The notes below the pieces were generated by a model, which did no database searches, was not told where the DNA came from, and saw only the letters and a list, made by a program, of their open reading frames with translations. A DNA stretch of 64,000 nucleotides, taken from contig NZ_LMGU01000001.1 of assembly GCF_001427525.1 (NCBI RefSeq), positions 248,001 to 312,000 on the forward strand, read 5' to 3'. The stretch is from Microbacterium sp. Root61. Its GTDB lineage: Bacteria > Actinomycetota > Actinomycetes > Actinomycetales > Microbacteriaceae. The translations under genes and the position numbers were made by a program. Of this stretch, positions 44,471 through 51,599 are shown piece after piece. How positions within the stretch are numbered: position 1 is the stretch's first letter; the number at the start of each line of letters is the position of its first letter.

Positions 44471-44569
44471 CCCGGGCCTTACGGAGGCTCCGCCGTTTAC
44501 GCTCCGTTACATGCGCGCGCTTCGAGAACAGGCTCCGGCTCGCTCTCGCTGAAAAGTGCCGCCTGTATG
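44471..44569. other. Intergenic gap at the end of the accessory cluster
   Basis: The gap lies between convergent genes. ACGGAG (44481-44486) and CTCCGT (44502-44507) could form a weak hairpin. Nothing else is visible, and no repeat of the tRNA-Arg 3' end is found here. Confidence 0.3.
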
Positions 44570-45925
44570 TCAGGGGCGGTTGATCAGCTTGTTGTTGAGG
44601 AACTGATAGAGCCCCTCGCGCCCCAGCTCGGTTCCGTAGCCGGATGCCTTGGTGCCGCCGAAGGGCAGTCGTGGCTCGCTGCCTGCCGCGCGGTTGATCC
44701 ACACCATTCCCGCGTCGATCCGACGTGCGACGCGTTCGGCGCGATCGGGATCGGTACTGAACACGGACCCGCCGAGCCCGAACTCGGTGTCATTGGCGAT
44801 GCGAACTGCTTCCTCGTCACTCGATGCCGAGAAGACCATCGGCACAGGACCGAAGATCTCCTCACCGTAAAGCGGACTGGCCGAGTCGACGTTCGTCAAG
44901 ATCGTGGGCTGCACGAAAGCACCCACGGACGGAATCTCGGCTCCCACCTCGATCGCCGTCGCGCCGGCCGCTATCGCCGCGGCGATCTGCTCCCTGACGG
45001 TCTCCGCCTGCGATTCTGAAGAAAGTGGCCCGATGTCCACTGTGGGGTCGAACGGGTCGCCCACGGTGAGTGCTTCGCAGCGTTCGACGTAGCGGCTGAG
45101 GAATTCGTCGTAGCGCGTCTCCGCGACGATGATCCGTTTCGGGGATACGCATACCTGGCCGCACAGCCGGAATCGGTTCATGGCCTGCGTCAGAGCCAAC
45201 TCGAGATCTGCATCATCGAGGATCACCATCGGATCCGAACCGCCGAGTTCGAGCACGGCAGGTGTCACTGCGGCGGCGGCCTGCGCCGCCACGATCCGTC
45301 CGGCTCGATCGCTGCCGGTGAGAGTGACGCCGCGCACCCGCGAATCCTGGATGATCCGTGCGGTCTGTTCATGGGTCGCGTAGAGATTGGTGAACACGCC
45401 CGGGGGGAATCCCGCATCGACGAAGACCGACTCGAAAGCCGCCGACGTCTGAGGGACGATGCTGGCGTGTTTGAGCACGACGACGTTCCCTGCGACGAGG
45501 TTCGGCGCGGCCGCGCGTGCTGCCTGGTAGTACGGGACATTCCACGGTTCGATGGCGAACACGATGCCCATCGGCTCCCGGCTGATCTTCGCTCCGCCGC
45601 CGAGATCAAGCGGCGCAAGGAACTCCTCGGCGTGTGTCGCGTAGTAGTCGAGGATGCCCGGCGCAACAGTGGATGCCTGCATCAGGGACACCGCGGTGGT
45701 GACCCCCATTTCGAGGGTCGCGAGGCGTGCGAGTTCTTCATGGCGCTCCCGCATGAGCTCCGCTGCCCGCGCGACCAAGGCTGCGCGTTCACCGATCGGT
45801 GTTCGTGCCCAGGAGGCGAACGCACGGTGGGCCTGATCGAGTGCCGCGTCCACGGCCGCGTCGGTCGCGTAGTCGAACCTCTCGATGACCTCGCCTGTGA
45901 ATGGGTTGGTGGATGCATACGCCAT
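44570..45925 (-). CDS. NAD(P)-dependent aldehyde dehydrogenase, succinate-semialdehyde type
   Basis: The 451-residue enzyme oxidises an aldehyde to its acid. Family motifs are 'GIVFAIEPWNVPYYQAARAA', 'GVTLTGSDRAGRIVAAQAAA', the general-base Glu in 'VLELGGSDPMVILDDADLE' and the catalytic Cys in 'LCGQVCVSPKRIIV', then 'EEIFGPVPMVFSA' and 'RLPFGGTKASGYGTELG'. The overall form is closest to the succinate-semialdehyde dehydrogenase group; substrate is not proven. It is a few tens of residues shorter than average members, mainly at the N-terminus. It is divergent from an MFS transporter across a gap with a palindrome, which suggests joint regulation. Confidence 0.88.
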   Translation of the reverse strand: MAYASTNPFTGEVIERFDYATDAAVDAALDQAHRAFASWARTPIGERAALVARAAELMRERHEELARLATLEMGVTTAVSLMQASTVAPGILDYYATHAEEFLAPLDLGGGAKISREPMGIVFAIEPWNVPYYQAARAAAPNLVAGNVVVLKHASIVPQTSAAFESVFVDAGFPPGVFTNLYATHEQTARIIQDSRVRGVTLTGSDRAGRIVAAQAAAAVTPAVLELGGSDPMVILDDADLELALTQAMNRFRLCGQVCVSPKRIIVAETRYDEFLSRYVERCEALTVGDPFDPTVDIGPLSSESQAETVREQIAAAIAAGATAIEVGAEIPSVGAFVQPTILTNVDSASPLYGEEIFGPVPMVFSASSDEEAVRIANDTEFGLGGSVFSTDPDRAERVARRIDAGMVWINRAAGSEPRLPFGGTKASGYGTELGREGLYQFLNNKLINRP

Positions 45926-45940
45926 TGGATGCCCTTTCTA

Positions 45941-45958
45941 TCTGATCAGAGATATTCT
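45941..45958. promoter_or_regulatory. Palindrome and -10 in the ALDH/MFS divergent promoter
   Basis: TCTGATCAGA (45941-45950) is a perfect 10-bp palindrome and lies directly beside TATTCT (45953-45958), a candidate -10 for the MFS gene. A second half, CTATCAG, follows at 45957-45963. It looks like an operator for a dimeric repressor, but no regulator gene is adjacent. Confidence 0.45.
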
Positions 45959-46029
45959 ATCAGCGTGAAGGTGACGATGCGCTGGTGCACGGATGGCAAC
46001 TTCGACGTTTCGGTGTCAGGAAGGCGCCA

Positions 46030-47436
46030 GTGACGGGCACCCCCGCCAGCGGCATCGACCGCGTCCGATTGGTCGCTGCCCTGTCAGCCGCCGCGTTCAG
46101 CCATGGGTTGATGCAGGCCTTCCTCAATCCGCTGTTGCCTACTCTCCGGCATGTCTATGACACCGATGCCGCCGCGATCGCGTGGTTGGTGACTGCTTTT
46201 CTGCTCGCCTCTTCGATCGCGATGCCGATCGCGGGGCGACTCGGCGACATGTTCGGTCGAGCTCGAGTACTGCGCATCGTGATGATCGTCTTCGCCGCCG
46301 GCACCATCCTCGCCGCGCTGGCGGACACCTACGCCATGATGGTGGTTGCGCGCGTCATTCAGGGTTCGGCCGGTGCCATGTTTCCCCTCGCGTTCGGAAT
46401 TCTCCGCGAACGTCTGAGCCCGCGAGCCATGGTCGGCGCTATCGGGTTCGTATCGGCGATGATCGCCGTCGGAAGCGGAATCGCCGTGGTGGCGGCAGGC
46501 CCCCTTGTCGCCGGAGCGGGTCTTCGAAGTGTCTTCGTGATCGCTGCCGCCGTGGTCGCTACGGCGACCGTCATGGTGTGGGTGTTCGTGCCGCTCGGCG
46601 CCAAGCTCACAGCTCGGGGACCGATCGATGTGACGGGTGCGCTCCTGCTCGCAGGCTGGCTCACCGGACTGCTGCTGTGCATCACGCAGGCCGGGTCTTG
46701 GGGGTGGACATCGCCGATCACGATCGTGTTGACCTTGGTTACGGTGGCGGCGTTCGTGCTGTGGACGGTAGTCGAGCTTCGCGCGGTCGTACCGATCGTC
46801 GATGTCCGACTACTCGCTTCGTCGACGGTCGCCTGGGCGAACATGCTGGCTTTCCTCTTCGGATTCCTCCTGTTCGCCGCGATGATCGCGGTGCCGGCGT
46901 TCGTTCAATCGCCCAAGGACGGGGGCTTCGGTTTCGGTGCGACGATCGCGGAGACGGCGATCTACCTGTTGCCGCAGCCGATGATGTTCTTGGCGATGAG
47001 CCTGCTCGCCTCGACGATGTATCGCTGGCCGGGCTCGCGCCTGAGCATCCTGCTGGGAGTGCTCCTGGCGATAGCCGGTGCGAGCGGCTACACGCTCTGG
47101 CACGAAGCCCCGCTTCAGATGATCGGCGCCACGGCTCTGATGGGGGCGGGGATCGGGCTCATCAATGCACACCTCACGTCGGTCATCGTCGCGATCGTGC
47201 CCGAGAACGAGGTCGGTTCAGTCAGCGGGATGAACACCAACGTGCGCAACATCGGGGGTGCATTCGGCGCTCAGGTGTGCGGAGCCTTGCTGGCGATCAG
47301 CGGGGAAGCGGGCTTCACGATGACCTTCATGGCCATCAGTGCGGCTGCCCTGTTGGCGTTGGTCCCCGCCGTCGCCATCGCCGTGGTCGGGCGCGCACCG
47401 GGAGACGCGGCAGCACCGACGGCCGCATCCGCGTGA
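46030..47436 (+). CDS. MFS transporter, DHA2-like drug exporter
   Basis: The 468-residue membrane protein has about 14 transmembrane segments and the major-facilitator signature 'GRLGDMFGRARVLRIVMI' between segments 2 and 3, with 'VIQGSAGAMFPLAFGILRERL' as the DHA2-type segment 5 region and 'VGAIGFVSAMIAVGSGIAVV'. Such proteins use the proton gradient to export small molecules; the substrate is unknown. GTG 46030 has AGGAAGG a few bases upstream; an in-frame GTG at 45985 lacks one and would add 15 residues. It is divergent from an aldehyde dehydrogenase, so it may handle a related metabolite. Confidence 0.88.
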   Translation: MTGTPASGIDRVRLVAALSAAAFSHGLMQAFLNPLLPTLRHVYDTDAAAIAWLVTAFLLASSIAMPIAGRLGDMFGRARVLRIVMIVFAAGTILAALADTYAMMVVARVIQGSAGAMFPLAFGILRERLSPRAMVGAIGFVSAMIAVGSGIAVVAAGPLVAGAGLRSVFVIAAAVVATATVMVWVFVPLGAKLTARGPIDVTGALLLAGWLTGLLLCITQAGSWGWTSPITIVLTLVTVAAFVLWTVVELRAVVPIVDVRLLASSTVAWANMLAFLFGFLLFAAMIAVPAFVQSPKDGGFGFGATIAETAIYLLPQPMMFLAMSLLASTMYRWPGSRLSILLGVLLAIAGASGYTLWHEAPLQMIGATALMGAGIGLINAHLTSVIVAIVPENEVGSVSGMNTNVRNIGGAFGAQVCGALLAISGEAGFTMTFMAISAAALLALVPAVAIAVVGRAPGDAAAPTAASA

Positions 47437-47525
47437 CCATCTGGATCTCTCGCCCGTTCGCCGCGCTTTCACCCTGGCTTCCTGGACCGCGTCGGCGTAG
47501 CGTCGGGAGAGTCGGAAGGACTGTC

Positions 47526-47735
47526 ATGACTGACACGAACACACAGGCACTCTGGGTGGCATACGGCTCCGGGGGAGTGGTCGGCTCGATTCGCAAGGAT
47601 CCGCAGGGGTACACCGTCACCATGGCGGGCGCGGATACGCACGTCGGGGTCTATCCGACGATGGAGATCGCCAAGAACGCGCTGCACGCCCATCTGCCGG
47701 CGGGCGCCGATTGGCCGCAGTTCCGGGAGCACTGA
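47526..47735 (+). CDS. Small conserved hypothetical protein
   Basis: The 69-residue protein contains 'LWVAYGSGGVVGSIRKDPQG', 'YTVTMAGADTHVGVYPTMEI' and a C-terminal 'PQFREH'. The pattern of a short strand pair followed by an 'AKNALHAHL' helix is typical of a small family in Microbacterium-like genomes whose function is unknown. No signal peptide or metal site is seen. ATG 47526 has CGGAAGGA upstream. It is convergent with the YczE gene. Confidence 0.75.
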   Translation: MTDTNTQALWVAYGSGGVVGSIRKDPQGYTVTMAGADTHVGVYPTMEIAKNALHAHLPAGADWPQFREH

Positions 47736-47758
47736 GAACAGATCGCACTCCCGCGGGC

Positions 47759-48376
47759 TCAGGATGCCGGCGCGGTGGCTGAGGCGCGCAAGGCGCGCGG
47801 GCGCGTGTCCAGCAGCGGGAGCGCGAGGTGCACGAGCGGGCCGATGAGGGCCGCGAAGAGCACCGTGCCGATGCCGACCGTGCCGCCGAGCAGCCAGCCG
47901 ATGACCAGGACCGTCGCCTCGACGAGGAGGCGGCACAGCCAGATCGGCCAGCCGAGGCGCGCGTGCATGCCGGTCATGAGGCCGTCGCGCGGTCCAGGCC
48001 CGAAATGCGCGCCGATGTACAGGCCGGACGCGACGGCCACCAGGACCAGCCCGAGCGCGAAGACGGCGAACTGGCCGATGATTCCGGAGATCGGCGGGAT
48101 GACGCCGAGCGCGAGCTGCAGGCTCGTACCCACGAGCAGGATGTTCGCGATCGTGCCGATGCCGGGCTTCTGGCGCAGGGGGATCCACAGCAGCAGGACG
48201 AGGAACCCGAGCAGGTTCGTCACCCAGCCGATCCCGATCCCGGTGTGGATCGAGATGCCCTCCGCGAGAACGGTCCACGGGTCCACCCCGAGTCCGGCCT
48301 CGATCGTCAGCGCGCACCCCGTGCCGTAGAGGACGAGACCGACGAGGAGCTGGATGACGCGACGAGGCATGTTCAT
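47759..48376 (-). CDS. YczE/YitT-like integral membrane protein
   Basis: The 205-residue protein has five to six transmembrane segments ('VIQLLVGLVLYGTGCALTI', 'WVTNLLGFLVLLLWIPL', 'IIGQFAVFALGLVLVAVASGL', 'VLVIGWLLGGTVGIGTVLFAALIGPL') and the family segment 'AHFGPGPRDGLMTGMHARLG'. The YczE/YyaS family has no settled function. It is divergent from a MocR regulator, an association seen repeatedly in actinobacteria and firmicutes, so the neighbouring regulator probably controls it. ATG 48376 was chosen because upstream in-frame codons run into the regulator gene. Confidence 0.88.
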   Translation of the reverse strand: MNMPRRVIQLLVGLVLYGTGCALTIEAGLGVDPWTVLAEGISIHTGIGIGWVTNLLGFLVLLLWIPLRQKPGIGTIANILLVGTSLQLALGVIPPISGIIGQFAVFALGLVLVAVASGLYIGAHFGPGPRDGLMTGMHARLGWPIWLCRLLVEATVLVIGWLLGGTVGIGTVLFAALIGPLVHLALPLLDTRPRALRASATAPAS

Positions 48377-48388
48377 ATCCAATCGCAA

Positions 48389-48409
48389 AAGTGGATCTTT
48401 ACGAAGTGG
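48389..48409. promoter_or_regulatory. Direct repeats AAGTGG in the yczE/mocR divergent region
   Basis: AAGTGG occurs at 48389-48394 and 48404-48409, 15 bp apart start to start, with a looser AAGCTGG at 48421-48427. MocR regulators typically bind direct repeats, so these are the best operator candidates. Confidence 0.45.
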
Positions 48410-48419
48410 CCAATCTGGA

Positions 48420-48425
48420 TAAGCT
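48420..48425 (+). promoter_or_regulatory. -10 element (TAAGCT) of the MocR gene, leaderless
   Basis: TAAGCT ends 6 nt before ATG 48432. Confidence 0.45.
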
Positions 48426-48431
48426 GGCCCT

Positions 48432-49856
48432 ATGGACTCCCGAATCTCGGCGCGGATGCTGTCCGCAGCGCTGGGCGGATGGCGCACCAGAGAGCCGGCG
48501 TACGAAGCCCTGGCCGACGGCATCCGTCTGCTCTGTCTTGATAATCGCCTCGCCCCGCGCACAGCCCTGCCGGCCGAGCGCGAACTGGCCGCGTCCCTCG
48601 GATTGAGCCGTACCACGGTGGCGGCCGCCTATCGCAGCCTGCGCGACAGCGCCCACATCGAGAGCACGCGCGGCTCGGGCAGCGTCACGCTGCCGCTGCG
48701 CCGGGAAGACCCGGGCAAGGCGTCGTCCATCGAGGGCACGATCGATCTCCAGCAGGCCAGTCCTCCCGCCTGGCCGGGATTGACCGGTGTGTTCGCCGAC
48801 GTCGCAAGCTCCGCGGCGGCCCTGGTCTCGAGGGTGGGCTACGACGTCATCGGCCGCCACGACCTGCGTGAGGCGATCGCGGACCACTACGCGCAGCGGG
48901 GGATCCCGACAGTCGCGAGCGAGATTCTCGTCACGACCGGCGCACAGAGCGCCATCCACCTCCTCGCCTCCGTACTGCTCGGGCGGGGCGACCGCGTGCT
49001 GATCGAGACGCCGACGTATCCGCACGCCGCGGATGCCCTCCGCCGTGCAGGTGCCCGTCTGGTCGGGGTGCCGGTCACGACCGAGGATGGCTGGGACATC
49101 GATCGGGCCGAGCAGGCATTCGCGCGTACGCTGCCCGTCCTGGCCTATCTGATGCCGGACTTCCAGAACCCCACCGGGCGATCCATGTCGGCGTACGAGC
49201 GGGACAGCCTCGTCCGCGCCGGGGAGAGGATCGGGGCGATCCTTCTCGTCGACGAGACGACGGCGGACCTCGATATCGATCGGCTCGCCGCACCTCCCGC
49301 GATCGTTGCCGAGGACCCGACCACCATCGTGCGTATCGGGTCGCTCGGGAAGACCGTGTGGGGTGGACTGCGCGTCGGCTGGATCCGGGCCGAAAGCGAC
49401 CTGATTCGTCGGCTCACCGCGGCTCGATCGACGCAGGACCTGGGCACGCCGGAGTTCGAGCAAGCCGTTGCGGCGGCGCTGTTCCCGCTGATGCCCGAGA
49501 TCGTGGTGCAGCGCTCCCACTTGCTGCGTCAGGGGCGTGATGCGCTCACGGCAGCGCTCTCGCTGCGACTCCCGGAATGGAGCGTCCCGTGCACCGCGGG
49601 AGGCGTGTCGCTGTGGGTCGGTTTGGATGCGCCGCTGAGCGCAAGCCTGGTCATGGAAGCGCGATCCCGCGGCTTGCTCCTGTCCGCCGGCCCGAGGTTC
49701 TCCGTCGACGGCGGGCATGACCGTCACCTGCGCATTCCGTTCACGGCGCCGCCGGAGGAGCTTGTGCGTGCCGCGGATGTGCTGGCGGAGGCGTGGCCCC
49801 GTGTGCGGGCGGGCGCGCCGCTGACCATGGTCGACCATGTCGAGGCGCTCGTCTGA
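48432..49856 (+). CDS. MocR-type regulator (GntR HTH fused to aminotransferase-like domain)
   Basis: MocR proteins combine a winged-helix DNA-binding domain with a fold-type I PLP domain that senses a ligand. The 474-residue protein has 'PAYEALADGIRLLCLDNRLA' and 'LPAERELAASLGLSRTTVAA' as the GntR HTH in the first 80 residues. The PLP domain contains 'ILVTTGAQSAIHLLASVLLGRGD', 'MPDFQNPTGRSMSAYERD', the PLP lysine in 'GSLGKTVWGGLRVGWIR', and 'LLSAGPRFSVDGGHDRHLRI'. Its likely target is the divergent yczE gene and itself. It is a regulator rather than a metabolic aminotransferase by architecture. Confidence 0.92.
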   Translation: MDSRISARMLSAALGGWRTREPAYEALADGIRLLCLDNRLAPRTALPAERELAASLGLSRTTVAAAYRSLRDSAHIESTRGSGSVTLPLRREDPGKASSIEGTIDLQQASPPAWPGLTGVFADVASSAAALVSRVGYDVIGRHDLREAIADHYAQRGIPTVASEILVTTGAQSAIHLLASVLLGRGDRVLIETPTYPHAADALRRAGARLVGVPVTTEDGWDIDRAEQAFARTLPVLAYLMPDFQNPTGRSMSAYERDSLVRAGERIGAILLVDETTADLDIDRLAAPPAIVAEDPTTIVRIGSLGKTVWGGLRVGWIRAESDLIRRLTAARSTQDLGTPEFEQAVAAALFPLMPEIVVQRSHLLRQGRDALTAALSLRLPEWSVPCTAGGVSLWVGLDAPLSASLVMEARSRGLLLSAGPRFSVDGGHDRHLRIPFTAPPEELVRAADVLAEAWPRVRAGAPLTMVDHVEALV

Positions 49857-49877
49857 GCCGGCTCGATGATGCCGGTG

Positions 49878-50144
49878 TCAGCGCGTGAAGCGCAGGCATT
49901 CCACCGCCTGCTCGCGTGACCAGAAGTCACCGAGTTCGAGGAAAGAGCGACTCGCCGGGCGATAGCGCCGCGCACGGAATCGCGTGTCGCCGCCATCCGT
50001 GAACTCTTGGATGTGGCCGATGACGAGTCCTCTCGCATCCACCACGCGCCACAGCGACCCGCCCGCGGGCAGAAGTCGGTACGGAGCGGCTGCGGACAGC
50101 GCCCGCGGGGGTGCTGTCACGCGGGATTCGATCGTGGTCGCCAT
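49878..50144 (-). CDS. Small hypothetical protein
   Basis: The 88-residue basic protein is not recognised. It contains 'RLLPAGGSLWRVVDARGLVIGHI', 'DTRFRARRYRPASRSFLELGDF' and 'SREQAVECLRFT', reminiscent of short beta-sheet proteins, and lacks membrane segments. ATG 50144 has AGGAA upstream ('GGAAAGGAACC') at normal spacing; longer in-frame starts overlap the ssb hairpin region and do not look coding. It is divergent from ssb and convergent with the MocR gene. Confidence 0.65.
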   Translation of the reverse strand: MATTIESRVTAPPRALSAAAPYRLLPAGGSLWRVVDARGLVIGHIQEFTDGGDTRFRARRYRPASRSFLELGDFWSREQAVECLRFTR

Positions 50145-50311
50145 GGCGGTTCCTTTCCGTGTCGAAAAGCTATCCCCGACCTCCGACATTTGCCGTCTGA
50201 CCAGCCTCGAGTGCGCCGACCTCTCCTCCACAGCCTCGATGCGAGCGCGTGTTCTCCCCACCCGTCGAAGTGACGGCGGGATCCTGCGGACAGGGTCGCA
50301 CGATGGTCGCA

Positions 50312-50346
50312 GCGTCGGTGCCCGACGGGCACTCGGGCACCGACGC
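50312..50346 (+). promoter_or_regulatory. Perfect 14-bp inverted repeat upstream of ssb
   Basis: GCGTCGGTGCCCGA (50312-50325) and TCGGGCACCGACGC (50333-50346) form a 14-bp perfect stem with a 7-nt loop, ending 35 nt before the ssb ATG. No T-run follows on either strand. It is the strongest structure in the 237-bp gap before ssb; the rest of the gap shows nothing distinct. It could be an operator, a leader hairpin or an antiterminator element. Confidence 0.7.
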
Positions 50347-50381
50347 AGCCGGGGAAGGTCTCCGGATCGAAAGGATGCGAC

Positions 50382-50927
50382 ATGAGCGACACGATCACGG
50401 TCACGGGCAACATCGCGACCGAACCCGAGCTGAAGCGCACGCCGAGCGGCGTGCCGATCACCAGCTTCCGAATCGCCAGCAGCCAGCGCCGGTACGACAA
50501 GGCGACCGACACCTGGGTCGACGGCGCCACGAATTGGTACACCGTCTCGACGTTCCGCGGTCTCGCCGAACACGCATACGAGTCGTTGCGGAAGGGGCAT
50601 CGGGTGATTCTGACCGGACGGCTGAAGCTCCGGGAGTGGGAGACCCCGGTGAAGAAGGGCATCTCCGCCGAGATCGACGCCGACGCCATCGGGCACGACC
50701 TGCTGTGGGGCACCACGTCGTTCCGGCGCGACGAGCGGATGGTCCGGTCTCAGCCGGCCCTGCCCGGGAGTGCACCGGACGGTACCGGGAGTGGCGACGA
50801 GTGGGCGGTTGCCGTGCCGGGCGGCGCGGATGCCACCGCGGCGACGGGCGAATGGGCGGTCCCGCTGGAGGATGCCGACCGGCTCGCGCTGGTGTCGGCC
50901 GGCGCCGACGCAGAGCCACCGTTCTGA
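50382..50927 (+). CDS. Single-stranded DNA-binding protein (SSB family paralogue)
   Basis: The 181-residue protein has the SSB OB-fold: 'DTITVTGNIATEPELKRTPSG', 'ITSFRIASSQRRYD', 'NWYTVSTFRGLAEHAYESL', 'GHRVILTGRLKLREWE' and 'AEIDADAIGHDLLWGTTSF'. A low-complexity Ala/Gly/Asp-rich tail follows and ends in 'AEPPF', resembling but not equal to the usual acidic DDIPF tip. It is not in an rpsF-rpsR operon, so it is probably a second SSB. ATG 50382 follows AAAGGATGCGAC. A strong hairpin lies just upstream. Confidence 0.88.
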   Translation: MSDTITVTGNIATEPELKRTPSGVPITSFRIASSQRRYDKATDTWVDGATNWYTVSTFRGLAEHAYESLRKGHRVILTGRLKLREWETPVKKGISAEIDADAIGHDLLWGTTSFRRDERMVRSQPALPGSAPDGTGSGDEWAVAVPGGADATAATGEWAVPLEDADRLALVSAGADAEPPF

Positions 50928-50958
50928 GCGTTCTGGGCGACTGCTCGGAGTGGCGGCC

Positions 50959-50964
50959 TAGACT
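50959..50964 (+). promoter_or_regulatory. -10 element (TAGACT) of the lipoprotein gene, leaderless
   Basis: TAGACT ends 6 nt before GTG 50971 in the 43-bp gap after ssb. Confidence 0.55.
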
Positions 50965-50970
50965 CTCCCC

Positions 50971-51510
50971 GTGTCCCGTCGCTCCGAGCCCCGCCCGCCG
51001 CGCCTCGCCTTCGGGGCGCGGCTGCCCTTGACGCTGATCGCCGCCGCCGCTGCGGGCCTCGCCCTCACATTGGCCGGATGCTCGAACCTCACCCCGTCGA
51101 GTCCTCCGTCGCCGACGCACACGGCCTCGAGCACGGCGTCGGCGGCACCTACTCCGACCGAGACGACGCCGCCTGTGCCGACCCTGGTGCCGGACGGCAC
51201 GGCCGAAGACAATCTGCCTCTGTTCACCTCTGTCGTCGATGCCGTCTGGGCGAGCCCGGAGAACGTCACGGGCCGTGCCTACATCGACGCCCTCGTGGTG
51301 GTCGGCTTCGACAAGGCCGCGATGCAGGTCACGAGCGACATGACGACCGTCGGCAACGCTGCGGAGAGCATTCAGTTCTCCGTGCTGTGGGGTGAGCAGT
51401 GCCTCGTCGGCCAGGTCGGACCGGCCACCGGCGGTGTCGTCACGAAGGTCCTTCCCGCACTGCCCGAAGGCGCCTGCCTCGTCGGCACGACGCGCGCCAT
51501 CGACTGGTAG
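50971..51510 (+). CDS. Lipoprotein of unknown function
   Basis: The 179-residue product has an n-region with several Arg, a hydrophobic core and a good lipobox ('LALTLAGC'), so it should be a membrane-anchored lipoprotein with Cys at about residue 38. A Pro/Ser/Thr-rich linker follows ('SSPPSPTHTASS'), then a compact extracellular domain with two Cys ('GEQCLVGQVGP', 'LPEGACLVGTTRAIDW') that may form a disulfide. This matches a small actinobacterial lipoprotein family of unknown role (DUF6993-like, from memory). It lies between ssb and ettA. Confidence 0.75.
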   Translation: MSRRSEPRPPRLAFGARLPLTLIAAAAAGLALTLAGCSNLTPSSPPSPTHTASSTASAAPTPTETTPPVPTLVPDGTAEDNLPLFTSVVDAVWASPENVTGRAYIDALVVVGFDKAAMQVTSDMTTVGNAAESIQFSVLWGEQCLVGQVGPATGGVVTKVLPALPEGACLVGTTRAIDW

Positions 51511-51554
51511 CGACGGTGGCGTGCGCCCGCGAATTCGAGGCGACTCGAGCCGGG

Positions 51555-51560
51555 TAGGCT
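51555..51560 (+). promoter_or_regulatory. -10 element (TAGGCT) of ettA
   Basis: TAGGCT predicts a start near 51567 and a leader of about 33 nt with GGAGGAGC before ATG 51600. This gene, unlike many here, is not leaderless. Confidence 0.45.
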
Positions 51561-51599
51561 GGGGGGCTGGAGTCGTCGCGCGGAGGAGCAACACACACT

